Shown: one piece after another, positions 12,331 to 24,449 of the stretch
How positions within the stretch are numbered: position 1 is the first letter of the stretch
Layout of the letters: each line of letters opens with the position of its first letter
Assembly: GCA_018398585.1 (NCBI GenBank)
Contig: JAGTTD010000008.1
Span: forward strand, 3,050,501 to 3,114,500
Source of the DNA: Simmondsia chinensis
Lineage: Eukaryota > Streptophyta > Magnoliopsida > Caryophyllales > Simmondsiaceae
DNA length: 64,000 nucleotides
Direction: 5' to 3'
Position numbers and translations under genes: made by a program
Notes under the pieces: generated by a model
What the model was told of the DNA's origin: nothing
The model's input: the letters and a program-made list of their open reading frames with translations, nothing else
Databases searched by the model: none

Positions 12331-13335
12331 GCAACCCGGGACAGCCGATTAGTATCCCGTAGCTACTAATTTGAGTGTTTATGATGTTGGGTTGGGTTTC
12401 GGGAGCTAGATCAATATTAGTTCGTATCACTTTCCTGTTGCTATTTTGACTATTTTATTAAATGTATGTAACTTTTGGATCATTTTATAAAGTTCGTGAA
12501 ATAAAAATTTAATATACCAAACATCATGGTATTATTGTTTAATTTATCCTATAAAATAGGGCTATTTACTTTTTCGTCCACGATATTTGTGGAAATAATA
12601 AAAAAAGGTCATCGACCTTTCTAATTTATTTTTTTAGTGCCTTAAATTTTTTTGGTATTAATAAATATGATCCTCGTGAAAATTGATATCAAAAACATGA
12701 AAAAGACAAAATCATCTCTGACCAAAATGGTGTTTTATAAATGTCTGAAACAAAAGTTTGGTGCCGTGATTTTTTGTTCTCGAGGACAATGAAACACAAC
12801 CTTTGGATGCAATTTGCACTAAACGGTAGTGTTCTATGATTCGTTTAAAATGCCACAAATGTTATCAATGAGTATTTTTATCAACATACTTTATTTGGTG
12901 TTCAAAATGACTTATCATGTCAGCTTTCTCCCAGAAAACGCCGTCATTGCGGAGCGGATCCTATTTGTTAATATGAACAAAATTCAAAGTACTAAAAAAT
13001 AAATCAATAAATGTCAAATAACCACATATTCCAAAAACTTAAGCTAACAAGTAAAGACCCAAGATTAATTTTATACTCAACATACCCTGTCACGCAAATA
13101 TCAAATAGGGATTGAAGCAAGATTTTGCACAGGCCCACCGAAGAGGCACATACTGCTTTACGCTTAAATTATTTTAATATTGAAAGTTTGTTAGTAGTTG
13201 AGATTCGAACTCGTGACCTTTTGGTCAATAAGATTTTGATATCATGTCAAGGAACCCATTATCCCAAAAGCTTAAGCGGATAGGTTAAAAGCTCAAAATT
13301 AATTTTATACTCTAACACAAAAGTCGGGATCTTTG

Positions 13336-13367
<32 letters not shown>

Positions 13368-13747
13368 GTTAAGATATTAAAAAGTAAATAACATTATAAA
13401 AAAAAAAAAAAAAAAAAGAGGGTAGTGAAATAAAAAGCCAAAATGCACATGCAAGCAACGACCACTTGTCGCAAAATCCCCTTTTTACTCTTTTCATCTG
13501 CCTTCTCTTTTTTTCGATAATTACGAACAAAGTAACAATACATAACAGACAATTCGATCAAACGAGACCCGAGTCACTCCATATAAAGACGGCGAGCAAA
13601 ACAGAAACAACATCTGTCTTCCTTCATATTGCCTTTCCCCCTTCCTTTGTTTTTCTCTCCCTTTACTATATGCTGCTGCTTTTTTTTGGGTTATTTTCGT
13701 CAAAAGTTTTCATAATTTATTCATTGCGTCAGTTTAGTTCTTGTACT
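12181..13747. other. AT-rich spacer with simple repeats and decayed fragments
   Basis: It contains (TA)n at about 12293-12326, poly(T) at about 13338-13361 and poly(A) at about 13400-13418. A tRNA-related SINE remnant may lie at 13190-13330: the minus strand has GAGTTCGAATCTC, like a B box. The 3' end of a minus-strand L1 may start near 13510, where TTTTTTCGATAATTACG resembles the tails at 49723 and 36210. No gene is seen. Confidence 0.4.
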
Positions 13748-14389
13748 TGTTAGGAATATGCCTCAAATTTATGTAATTTAGTTATAAATCTCGCCATGAG
13801 CAAGCCGATCGATCGTGGGAATGTCCGATCGATCGGGTGCAGCGCTGGAGCATGGGAGCAGCAGAGGAGGTGTCGATCGATCGGGAGCCCAAATACGCAT
13901 GATATAATTCGCTCAGTATAAATAGACTATCAGGACTTCTGTTTTAAGTATCCAATTAAAATTAAGAGAGAGAGCTGCCGTCATTAGGTTTGAGAGCATT
14001 ATGGGAGTTTAGAGGGAGTGATTCAATAATTCTCCATAGATCTCGTTCAGAAAAAGTGTCGTTGTAATTCTTCCATTATTCATACTCAATAAAGAATCTC
14101 CATCTGCGCCCGTGGTTTTCTCCCTCTCAATTGAATAAGGTTTCCACATAAATCTCTTTGTTCTTCGTTTGTTCTCTTTTATCCTCTATTATTTACTTCC
14201 TTGTGTGAGTTATAGTATTTGAATCGAATCTAGTTTTGGGGTGTTAAGTTCCACATTAAGGAGGTATTAATTTCCTAACAAATTGATATCCGAGCATATC
14301 AAGTTTGTTCAAGATTTTCCCTAACAATTGGTATCATTGTATATCAGATTTGTCCAGATTACCTCAACAATTGGCATTAGAGCCTTACA
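13748..14389 (+). repeat. solo LTR with palindromic U3 and repeated PBS-like units in U5
   Basis: It starts TGTTAGG, ends CCTTACA and is flanked by GTACT at 13743-13747 and 14390-14394. Three CGATCGATCG palindromes lie at about 13811-13885 in the U3-like part, upstream of a TATA-like CAGTATAAATAG near 13915. Near the 3' end three consecutive units each pair an LTR-end-like word (CCTAACA, CCCTAACA, CCTCAACA) with a primer-site-like word (ATTGATATCCGAGC, ATTGGTATC, ATTGGCATTAGAGC). Length (642 bp) and these traits match the LTRs of the Copia element at 29935-33017. Confidence 0.82.
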
Positions 14390-14394
14390 GTACT

Positions 14395-14960
14395 TTTAAT
14401 TGTTTCAATTTAATCCCTTTACTATTTTGATTGTGACAATTTGGTCCTTAGAGTAAAATTTATGCTAAGTTATTGATGAATTTTTTAATAATTAGGCCAT
14501 GAGCTGGGTTAAATTGAGTCAATGTGTGAATTTGCAGTGGATTACTTGCATCTGACATGATTGTATGTTAAAAATTGTCTCGTTAAATTTATTTGAACTT
14601 GATAATTGGACTAAATTGACACAATAAGCAAAGTACAGGAACCTTTTGTGCAAATAACCCTTTTTTTAACATTGGTAATATTATCAACTTCGTATATGAG
14701 TTAAATGTGAATCTCAATAGAAATTATAAAAAAGAAGAGACCAATATATACTCCACCTAATGCTAATTTGAGCAATATAGGTCTTATTAAGATAATTTTT
14801 TATTTTTAGTTTTCTTTTTAAATTTGAGCAAAAGTTGAAAATATGAAATAAAAAATAAAAGAGAATGATTTAAAACGTAGTTTTTTAATTTGATAAAAGC
14901 TAAAAATTTCAATTTTAAAAAAAAATAAAAAATGACAAGCCTAAGCATTATACCATTATG
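14395..14960. other. AT-rich spacer
   Basis: No gene or repeat family recognised. Confidence 0.4.
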
Positions 14961-15175
14961 CAACAACAGATCCAGTGTCTCAAGGGCTCCCGCATAAGCG
15001 GGGTCTGAGAGAGGTGGATGTACGCAGCCTTAGCCCTTCAGGGTGTAACCCTACTATGAGGCTGGAACCTTATAGGATTAGCAACACGAGGACTTCCTAA
15101 GAGGTCACCCATTCCGGTATTACTCTCATCCAAACATGCTTAACTTTGGAGCTCTAATGGGATCCGGTGCCTTAG
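14961..15175 (-). mobile_element. 5S-rRNA-derived SINE (copy C)
   Basis: The minus strand reads through a decayed 5S part (GGATCCCATTAGAGCTCC, AAGTTAAGCATGTTTGGATG, GGGTGACCTCTTAGGAAGTC), then the 3' domain (GGCTGCGTACATCCACC, GACCCCGCTTATGCGGGAG) and a TTG tail. The middle junction is shortened: the GGGGGTCCTCGG block is largely missing. I see no convincing target duplication. Confidence 0.82.
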
Positions 15176-15179
15176 TGTT

Positions 15180-16000
15180 TTATTATTGTTCTCTTGTACA
15201 AACTGAAAAAAATGCTTCTTAAACTTTATCGTGTTTTAAGATAAATACAGATTTGACACGATTAAACTACTGATAGAACATGGTCGATTATACCATTATA
15301 GCTGCCCTATATATGTAAAAGACAAGTTAATTAACAGGTTCTACTATATAATATTAAATTAGAATATTTAATATAAATTAACAACTTTTAAAATAAACTA
15401 ATAACTTTTTATGTTGTCTATTGAATAGATTATTACTATTTTTTTAATATTTATAACATCACTCCTTTCTTTTGATTATAGAAAAAAATAAGTGTAATGT
15501 TATTGTCAAAGCAAAATTGTAGTTTTAAGTCAATTTTTTGACTCTTATTTTTTATAAGTCATATAATTATTTCGACAATACCAAAAAAAATAAAGAAATA
15601 CAAGTAAATTAATATTGTAAAGAGTATCAAATTGAGATGGACCATTACAAAAATGTCACTCTCAACATCTCACATGCGAAGCTTCGTTCTTCCTCACAAG
15701 CTCTACTTTTAGTAAAAATAAAATGTTTGGGAAAAATCACACAAACAATGCAAGTTAAAAACATTGACACGGAGAGTATAAATGTCGTTTTTGGTTACCA
15801 GGAAGTAAACACAAGAGATCAGAATTTATGGAAACACAGGATTGACCGTATTGTTTTATTGCATACTCATTGCTTTATTATTTATATGCCTGCTATGTGG
15901 CTATGTTGATATGTAGCGTTGTGTTTACTCTTACACCTTGATGCCTGTACGCTTTCTACTTTCATGCTTCCATGCTCTTCATACTTTTTGTTCTTTTCAG
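15180..16000. other. AT-rich spacer
   Basis: No coding or element recognised. The open frame at 15637-15909 shows no domain or codon pattern that supports a gene. Confidence 0.4.
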
Positions 16001-16143
16001 GTTTCTCAGATTGGGGGTCCTCGAAAGCAAACTCTTATCAGGGTATCACTCTGAAGGGGCGAGGCTGCACATATCATACCCCTCCTAGACCCTGCTTATG
16101 CGGGAGCTCTCAAGGCACTGAGTATGTTGTTGCTGTTGCTGTT
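16001..16143 (+). mobile_element. 3' domain of the SINE/RTE-LINE family, no 5S part (D)
   Basis: It starts at the junction block AGATTGGGGGTCCTCG, passes through GAGGCTGCACATATC, AGACCCTGCTTATGCGGGAG and GCACTGAGTATG, and ends in a TTG/CTG-rich tail. Nothing like 5S rRNA precedes it. It is either a 5'-truncated SINE or the extreme 3' end of the RTE LINE; the two cannot be told apart here. Confidence 0.78.
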
Positions 16144-18147
16144 TCAATTTCTTTTAAAACGTAAGAAGTAATTCACCTAACTCCCTGGGTACGTTCTACT
16201 TCTTTTGTTTTTACCTAGTCCCATAGGATTAAAGTTATATTTTTCTATCTGGACGACCAAACACTTTATACTTACTTCCTCTGAAATTGACTCAGGAATT
16301 TAATTCCTAGAAAATAATACTTCCATAAGAATTCAATTTTTGTGTTAAACAAAAAAGGTTAAGGTCATCAACACAAAAAAAAAAACAAATTAATAATAAT
16401 AATTTATGTGGAAACACTCTCAAATAGAAGGAAAAAAATTAGGAAACACAGATGTGCCTCGTCCTCTATTTAATTTTAGATTTACAGTGTCGATTCATAA
16501 CGCAATACCCAATTGTTAAGATAAGAAATAAAATATATAAAGATAATCCGAATATTAGAGTTGACAGTCTGTCATACATTTATAGAAGAAGATACAATAT
16601 AAGGATGGATTACACGATAAAATAAGACAATGCATATCCTATAAGAGTTCGATAGTATATAACTTAAGATAGTAATCACAAATGGAACGCTCCCAGTCAA
16701 CATCAACACTTACCTCCACTCGTTATCGTATATGTGAAATTTAACTGTGACCGAACTCATGGAGTTGGCACTCATGAGAATGCATATAAGCTTATAAATG
16801 AGATTTCATTATAAAACTAATTAATATTAGATTGATTAATCGACTAAATTAATACATTATTCTCTTTTTTCTCTTGCAACTCCAACGTAAGAATTCTTAT
16901 AAGACTCGCATATAAAGTCCATAAAATTTACGAGTACTATTCTCACGATCTTCAAATAGCCTTTACAAATACCTACTTTCATGGGTGATTATCCAAATAA
17001 TACATTTTAATATTTTTATTTCTAAAATAGCAAGCAAAAATTTAAATTTATCAAAATAGCACGTAAAAATTGAAACTTACTATAATAGCACGCCCAGTCA
17101 ACATATCACTTGGCAAGCTGTCACCTAAATAAGAATATTTTGATCATTTTATATTTTTATTTTATTTTTTTATATTTTTATTATTTTTTAATATGTACTA
17201 ATTTTAAGGTAATAATACTTGACAATGAAAAAAGAAACCGATGGAACTTGAAATTAATTTCACCATCCATAATTTAAATTCCTTTAAACTTAGATGGAAT
17301 TATAAGCGTGAATGAGTTAAACCAAAGGATCAACCCGAGCTTGGAATGACTTGAATTTTGGTTTTAAGTTTATAGCTCTGTTTGTTTCGAAGGAAAAAGA
17401 AATTTTTAGAAATGGTTTTCCTACTTTTCATTGCTCAACGCGCACTTTTTGAAGGAAAACGTTTTCCCCAAAATGGGGAAAATGTTTCCTTTATAAAGGA
17501 AGGGAAGTTAACTTGGGGCAAATGTCGATCGTAATATGGGCCATACAAAATAAATTAAACGGAATCATAGATTGTTAGAGGTAATAATATGGGATAAGGA
17601 CATGACAAATAATGATAAGTTGGATCTAATCTTGGACAGAATTATGTGATCTAATTTAATTTTTATTCCTAACTGCTATTTCATATTTTAAAGGTATTTA
17701 CTACTTCATGATATAGTGAATATAATCATGAAACAAAAGACACATATATTGACCAGTATTATCCTATAAAATAAAATTTTCAAAGTGCGGTTAAGCTAAT
17801 ATGGACACCCCAGTTCCCGGAAAAGGGTTCGCCCATGAAACTTACTTTAGATCTCTAAAGTCTTAGGACCGATCTAGGGCAGCGCCTAAAATTGACGATA
17901 CACCCACCGTAACCCCTGGAGTCCTTGAAAGACAACAGCACTAGTTTTTTTTCTTTTTTTCCAAGAACCACCATTAATCATTCATTTTTTACTTAATTAC
18001 CAGAATTTTTTAATTTTTTAAAAATCACCTTCAAAAGTTTAAATATTTTCAATCAAACTCCTAGATTCACATTGTTATCAACATTCCATTTGGGTTACAC
18101 ATATGCTTTTGCTTTATGTATAATATTTGAAAAAAATATATGGCATG
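16144..18147. other. AT-rich spacer
   Basis: No gene seen. At 17385-17500 a segment with GGAAAACGTTTTCC words looks like part of a hAT-type MITE; related words occur at 36300-36365 and 59150-59480. Confidence 0.4.
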
Positions 18148-20312
18148 TTTTTTTTTTTGGATAAATTGCGGCAAAATTGCGATACAAGCAGACCACTCGT
18201 TAGGCGAAGCCTGAGTCCGACCATAACAAAACGGAGACCAAAAACAACCAACACAAGTAAAAAAAAAAAAGGTCAATAGGAACAAACGCTCACGTCAAAC
18301 GCGACACAGCAGACACTGAGCACAACACCAGACAAGACACGGGGGACAGGACAAAACAGCGTGCTTTGAACAAACTTAGACAGGGATCCCAGCTGAAGGT
18401 AAACCAGTAGATTAGCATATGAAGCGAGAACAGAACTGGAGCCTCAACAATAAAACCCATCCACATCATTTAGCAAGAATGTCTGCCACCATATGTGGGT
18501 CGAAACCCACCATGTTTTCCCTCTCTATTACTCGCTCTGCTTCCATGATCTTCTCATCATACTCCGCTTCTGTGATCCTCTCGATCCGATTCCCCCATTC
18601 CATTTTTTCTTCTTCCTGGCTGTCTTAAATGATTTTCTTGTACTACTTCTGAGAGACATGTCCTTCAGGAATTCCTGGAGCTCTCGCTTCTCTTTCTCGC
18701 TCTCTTGCTCCTCTTTGATGTCATTTGTTTTTCCTTTCTCCCTTGAGCTGTGCTGGGCCCTTCTATAGCTGGTACCGTCACAGTATGAATCTCAGGCATA
18801 CTATCCTCTGTATGCAAAAGACTGATCAATACAAGGGGTTCAAAACCTAGAGGGAATTCCAGACCAGAGGTAGCGGAGTCAGTCTCACTATTATTTCCCG
18901 GATCTTCATTCTCCTGATGTGTTATCTGAGTATGAGACTGTGCTAATACATCTTCATCACTCTGAACCCACGGTAACAGAAGAGGCCGATGCTGGTTTTC
19001 TCATACATCTTGAAATCAAAGATGGGCCATAGGCTGTGGACCGGAAGGGATCAATACGGCGTGGGGGTAGAGGCATCCCAGATGCCACCTCCCAATTATC
19101 CGGCCATTGAACTGGAAGGATACCCGTCCTAAAGTCTACCACTCGACCTCCAGCCCTTCATTCGTTGCACTTGAATCTGGAGTTCTCGGTTCCTCCCCAA
19201 TAGGCACAACATCCGATATCTGCTAAGTAGGTTAAACCCGTGCCGATTCCAACACTGTTGTGGTGTGCATCATTGGGACCATCACTTGAAGTGATTCCAA
19301 ATCAAGGTCAGTAAGTGCCGTGGTGATATTGGCACTATGGATTTGACGAGGCGTTAGGGCTTGTTCCCTAGTTAGTCTAGCCGCTGCGGCGAAGGCGATG
19401 ACTTCTGCGGTATAGTTCGGGATTAACTCAGAGTTCCCTTCTTTCTCAAATACCATTCTGCTTCCCCCACTAAAGTTAACGTGCACCATATGATGAATAA
19501 TAGAGAGGGAGCCTGTCTCAATGAGAACATTTTCCATATCCACACATCGCATCACCGATGTTCTAGAATCAACCCGAATGAATCTACCCCAGACTTCAGC
19601 TAAGCTAGTGAAGTACTCTGTTGACTAACACTGTAATGGTAAACCATGTATTTCGATCCAAACTCTTCTTATCATAGCACCAAGAGTTTGCCCTGTATAG
19701 AGATTCACCTGTCTGAATTTGCAAAGGAGCACATGCATCCGGGGCTGGGATAATCGTCCATAGCCTCGGTTGAGTCACAGGTAAGGATGAAGGTGTCTGA
19801 GCTCAGTCCTCTCGGTGCCAAGTCAAAAAGCTTATTCTCCGTAAGGAACCTAAGGACATTGTCAAGTGTATCCTCCCCGTACGGATGGGCCACAATCGCC
19901 CATCCAAGCTAAGCTTTCACTTGTTTATTCGTGATGGCTGTTACGACCTTGAGACCATTCTGTTCCACTGCATCTCGCCCCGGCGCTGTTGGGCCCAAAC
20001 CCTCTGGAGTATGATTGGTGGTTGTATCCTCACCTCTTTGACCAATTATTACACCAGGACCCAAATGGCTGTTCTGGCTAGGATGATAAATGTTGCTCGA
20101 CCCTCTATGATGTTTAGCTTAATCAGCTTTTATCTTGTATGCCGCAACCCAGCAGCCATTCATGGACTCAATGGCTCTGAGAACCTCACCCCTCTGCCGG
20201 AATCTGACAAAGCCACAAAAGAGTCTAGTTTTGGCCCTTTTACTTTGTGGAACAAAGGAATCGTAGACTGATCCAAAATCTCTAAAAACAGCCTTAAGCC
20301 AAGCGTTTGAAG
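18148..20312 (-). mobile_element. ORF1-only L1-like element, minus strand (copy 1)
   Basis: The minus-strand element ends in poly(A) (T run at 18148-18158), preceded by about 300 bp of 3' UTR, preceded by an ORF1-type coding region only. No endonuclease or reverse transcriptase occurs between the ORF1 end and the tail. A second copy with the same ORF1-to-tail structure lies at 34516-36223, so this is not a single chance deletion. The 5' end near 20312 cuts into the first domain. No target duplication was found. Confidence 0.75.
18466..20312 (-). pseudogene. LINE ORF1 pseudogene: RRM, DUF4283-like domain, basic C-terminus
   Basis: ORF1 proteins of L1 elements bind element RNA. Reading from the 5' end: an RNA-recognition motif (about 20312-20110), with LKAVFRDFGSVYDSFVPQ and the RNP1-like LFCGFVRF. 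Then a linker and DUF4283-like region (about 19893-19480) with TCDSTEAMDDY, RRVWIEIHGL-type residues after a shift, and MRCVDMENVLIETGSLSIIH. Then a region ending ELQEFLKDMSLRS and GFDPHMVADILAK before TGA at 18466-18468. Several frameshifts and stops break it. An RRM in ORF1 is known from some plant L1 families. The same blocks occur, diverged, in the copy at 34516. Confidence 0.75.
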
Positions 20313-20356
20313 TATGTTATTGATAAATGAAGTATGTTGTTCTTGGCTTAGTTAGT

Positions 20357-20968
20357 GGATGGCAATGGGGTGCGACGGGGCAGGGCGGCATGAGTACGGC
20401 GGGTACCTCCTCTATACCCGTACCCGCTACCCAAATCCCATACCTGTACCCGCCCCATTACCCGCCACGGGTATAAAGTGGATACCTGTACCTGCCCCGA
20501 CGGGTACAAACCCATACCCATACCCACCCCATTACCAGCGGGGATCCAACGGGTCTTCATTACCTGCCCCATACTCTCCCTAATTTGTGTAAAAAATAAT
20601 TATCTATTCTTGCCATATTAGTTATTTAATACTATTTTTAAAAATTAATTATATTTTTATATAACAATGATAAACAATTTGGATTATTGAACTTAAATAC
20701 ATATTTTTTAATTTAAATGTTAACTATGTACAAAATGAAGCAGGTATAGTGGGTATGAGGTGGGGCGGGGCGGGGCGGGTATGGAGCCAGGTGGGGCGGG
20801 GCGGGGCGGGTATGGAGCCAGGCGAGGCTGGTACAAAACTATACCCGTACCCGCCCCATACTTGTGGCGGGTACACCTAACTCGTACCCAGTACTCACCC
20901 CACTTATACCCATACACGCCCCAAACGGGGCGGGCGCCCGTGGGTAGAACCCGCTCCATTGCCATCCC
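20357..20968. mobile_element. hAT-type MITE rich in GTACCCG repeats
   Basis: Terminal inverted repeats GGATGGCAATGGGG and its counterpart CTCCATTGCCATCC bound the segment. Flanking 8-bp words TAGTTAGT (20349-20356) and TATTTAAT (20969-20976) agree at six positions, consistent with an old hAT target duplication. Both subterminal arms are built from repeated GGGTACGGGTA-like words, and GGGGCGGGGCGGGGCGG units occur at 20763-20815. The centre is AT-rich. The open frames on both strands are by-products of these repeats. Confidence 0.7.
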
Positions 20969-21448
20969 TATTTAATAGAAAGCAATATATTGCAAAGGTT
21001 GATCTATGCACGGGTTCAATTTTTTTTCACACACAAGCATGTAATGGCGTTCGAACCTGCACATGAAGACCATTTAAGAGTATATTAAATTACTGAGTGA
21101 GCTCACACTAATATGTATATTTATCTACCCTTTTATGTATAACACAATAAAATTACACATATAATCTCAACGGAAAACTATTGACGTCAATATTGATGGT
21201 TGATTGAAAAAAATTAAATTTTAAAAGATAATTTTCTGAAAAGTTTTATAATTTTGATTTTTAAATAAAAATAACAACTTTTAAAAGTGATTTTATTAAT
21301 TATTTTGTGGGCAAACTGGCCAAGAATCTGAATATATGAAGTTCAATGATGAGTACAGTACAGCAAAAATCAAGCTCAATGATAATTAACGGACACGTGG
21401 AGATTATGTAATCTTTTGAACACATGCATGAACTATTTTTTTATTTTT

Positions 21449-21830
21449 TTTAATAAAATTATCTAAATTTTAGGTTTGATTTTTAAAAATCACATAGATT
21501 TTTTAATTATTAAAGTCATATCTAAAATTTTTAAAATTTTTTAATGTACACATTCATGTTAATGTCTTTAATTTCTGTTAGCTTTTGCTAACTTAGCTTT
21601 TAAAAAAACAAAATAATTCAAAAACATTTGAATTTACATTTAAAATAGTTTTAAAATCTTTTAAATACTTAGAAAAGATTTTAAATATCTTAATATATAA
21701 ATATTTTTGATATTCTAAAAAATTATTTTTTGAAATACTACGTCGGTAAAAACTATGGATGTTAACGGCATCACTTTTTTGAAATCGCACTTAAAATTAA
21801 GATAATTTTTAATTAAAAAACCCTTTTAAT
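21449..21830. mobile_element. AT-rich foldback MITE
   Basis: The ends are imperfect inverted copies (AATTATCTAAATTTTAGGT at the left; complement of CTTAAAATTAAGATAATT at the right), with a centre containing TTAGCTTTTGCTAA. A related element lies at 48268-48688. Borders are approximate. Confidence 0.45.
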
Positions 21831-22230
21831 TAATCACATTAATTAATGTTGATGATTAACTTAGTTGATTATCTCTATAATTGGAGGATAGTGTGTGTCT
21901 TTTAGTCATGAAGAAAATGTTAAACCCCCGTGATACTCGGTTTAGCAAGCAGATCTGCTTGGGTTTAGTACTCTTGTTGTTTTTGTTTGCTTCTTTTTGA
22001 TACATCGACAAAATCTGACACGACATGATAATATGATAAGAAGATAATGGGTTTGAATCGGGATTTTTACAGCCATATTAAATTTGGGTTAACCTGTTAA
22101 GGTAGTTGTGTTAAATTTAGGTTTGACCCATTTAACTCATTTGATATACGTTTGATCCGTTTATATAGTTATGTTAAATATTTGAGTGGTATACTACTGT
22201 CATTATATCTAAATTTTTTTATAGCTTATC

Positions 22231-23400
22231 CCATGTATGGAAAGATAGGAATGAGATAATCTGCAAGGGTAAGAGTAACCACTCGGTTAGACCATTGATT
22301 TTAGCTAAGAAGCACATCCGAAAATGGGAGCTTCGAAATTGGATGGATGACACTGTTAGTGCTGATAAAATGGGCAATGTGCCTTCCAGAAGGAGAAGAT
22401 GGGAATGGGTTAGGTCGTAGAGCCCAAATTTGTTGGTGTATTTTCAAAATGTGTATTGGTAATTATGTAAAACATTGATTAATATATGTATAAGATGTGT
22501 ATGAGATAGTCCCAGTATGTATTTAAGTGTTTAAAACATATAAGGGGTGTGTGTCGACACACAATCCAACAGTACCATTGGGGAGTATGTGTGTGTCGGC
22601 ACACATGGTCCGTGTGTCGACACACAGCCTTACAAAAGCGTACGGCAGGATGTTGTGTGTCGACACACAGGTTAGTTTTTCTTGCAGTTTCGCGCGATTT
22701 TTTTCCGAAACAATGTGGCTCTTTTTACATGTTTTGAAGGGACGTCTCTTCTCGTGATTGTTATACATATTGCCCAGATCCCATTTTGGAAGATATATGA
22801 TATAAAGAAGAACAACAACAAGTGTACTTGAGTTTTTGGTGCAATCCAAGTGTTTGATTGTTAAATTTAATCAATCTCTCTACATCTTTGTCAATCTCTC
22901 CCTTTACACATCTTCACTTCATATTTGGTTGCTGTTGTATCCCTGAGGATATTTCGTACCCTGAAATAAGCCTTAAGGAAAGTGATTACATAGCCTCAAC
23001 ACCTGAGATCTTCTGGTTATCGTTTGCAAGGATTTTGCAAGTAATTTTTCAGATTTGTTCTGACAAAATTTATGGAGCGTCAAAGTAAATTTTAAGGACT
23101 CGAAAAATGGGGCATCTGCAGTTGGAGGCTATATCATCAAGATTAAGGCAGGTGATCTCATTGTTGAAGGGTTGAGATGCATAGGCAATGCATCTATTAT
23201 GGTAGACGAGGTAGTGACAGCCAAAGATGGTATCCTACGAGTAGTCAACTTAGGATTCAAAAGCCTCATAGCGAAAGGCGAGAGAGATCTATTGTGAAAT
23301 GGAAAGTTCAGGCCTCCATGGCAGATCCAAATAATTATCGATAATGTTTTGATGATGAAGGATGCATGAAGTAGATTCAAATTGAGGCATTATTTTAGAA
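22231..23400 (+). pseudogene. LINE ORF2 remnant (zf-RVT to RNase H), split by a solo LTR
   Basis: Before the insertion the frame reads HVWKDRNEIICKGKSNHS and RRRRWEWVRS, the linker typical between zf-RVT and RNase H of plant L1 ORF2. After it the frame resumes as SVKVNFKDSKNGASAVGGYI, then GDLIVEGLRCIGNASIMVDE and VTAKDGILRVVNLGFKSLIA, which match RNase H. Removing 22431-23065 and one AAATT copy joins the halves in one frame apart from a stop at the codon after WVRS. The C-terminal end decays by about 23440. Confidence 0.82.
22431..23065 (+). repeat. solo LTR with four TGTGTCGACACACA palindromes
   Basis: It starts TGTTGGTG, ends TTCTGACA and has perfect 5-bp target copies AAATT at 22426-22430 and 23066-23070. 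It sits inside the coding region of a LINE remnant. The first third holds four palindromes: 22548-22563, 22591-22606, 22611-22627 and 22654-22670 (the second has GGC for GAC). A TATA-like ATGATATAAAGAAG lies near 22797. That order, palindromes then TATA, suggests plus orientation with the palindromes in U3. Confidence 0.9.
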
Positions 23401-23823
23401 AAGCGAATACGACTGCCAATTGGAAGGTGAAGTATGGTGTTTATCATACTCTTTCTACAGCGCAATATTCCATTATGTCCAGCTCAGATCTAGACAGTTT
23501 TATATATACCGATTTGCTAGGTAGAGTCATATCTCTAGTAGGCTATCTTAGAGGTTCAACCCTAGCAACGTCCTGCTTTACATCTATAAAATGATTTCTA
23601 TAAAATTTGCTTCGCTACGGTCATGAACAAGATTGGAGTTATAAAATTTCAAAAATAAATATTGGATTTTTATTTAGAAAGAAATCTCATTTTCATCGAT
23701 AAGTGGAGGGTGAAGTCCTCTAGAAAACCACAAAAGCAGAACTGGCTCTATGATTATGTCTCACCATAATAGCCAGTGTTTTGGTACAGAGATGTCAGAA
23801 GCAAACCATATTACAAAGTCAAT

Positions 23824-23995
23824 TAGGGTTTAAGTTCGACTTAGAAGCCATTTAGCTTTTGGCTCGAATTGAAAGTCATTTGGGTTTTTACGTTTGACTC
23901 AAAAATCTCTTCGGCTATAAATTTGACTTGGAAGCCATATAAGCTTTAAGTTCGACTTAAAAGTTATTTGGATTTGCACTTCAAAATCATTTTGG
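23824..23995. repeat. degenerate 30-bp tandem repeat
   Basis: Five to six units of 28-31 bp follow each other, each with a core like TTCGACTTAGAAGCCATTT (for example at 23833, 23862, 23891, 23920 and 23949). No coding significance is seen. Confidence 0.6.
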
Positions 23996-24449
23996 GTCTG
24001 AGATTATTTAGATTGACCCGAATCTAATAAAAATGTTGACTTCCATTAACTCTGATCTAGTCATATATTAACTTACTTTTAAGACACCTTTTTTTCACGA
24101 CTCATATTAAGTTTATAAATATAAAAAAAATTATCATGTCTACAATATCATTATGCTCAACTGTCATTAAAGCTATCATCAAATTTCTTTTTAATTTACC
24201 TGTTTTATTGTGCACGATTTTAGATTTTCTTGACTCGATACCGAAATGGTTTTGAAATATAGATACAGAGAATAAAATAGATGAATATTATTATTATGAG
24301 TTGTTATTATTATGGTAAAAATTATAATTTTTAGAGTAATAATGTGACTTATAAATAATAAAAGCTATAAAATTATATTAAAAACTACAATAATAACAAT
24401 TTTGCTTTGATAATTACTATTATTTTTTTCGGAATTTATTTTGTTAATA

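Noticed and set aside
20348..20975. Open frames rich in Gly, Tyr, Pro and Thr on both strands
   Set aside because: Produced by GTACCCG repeats in a MITE; no start context or homologous domain.
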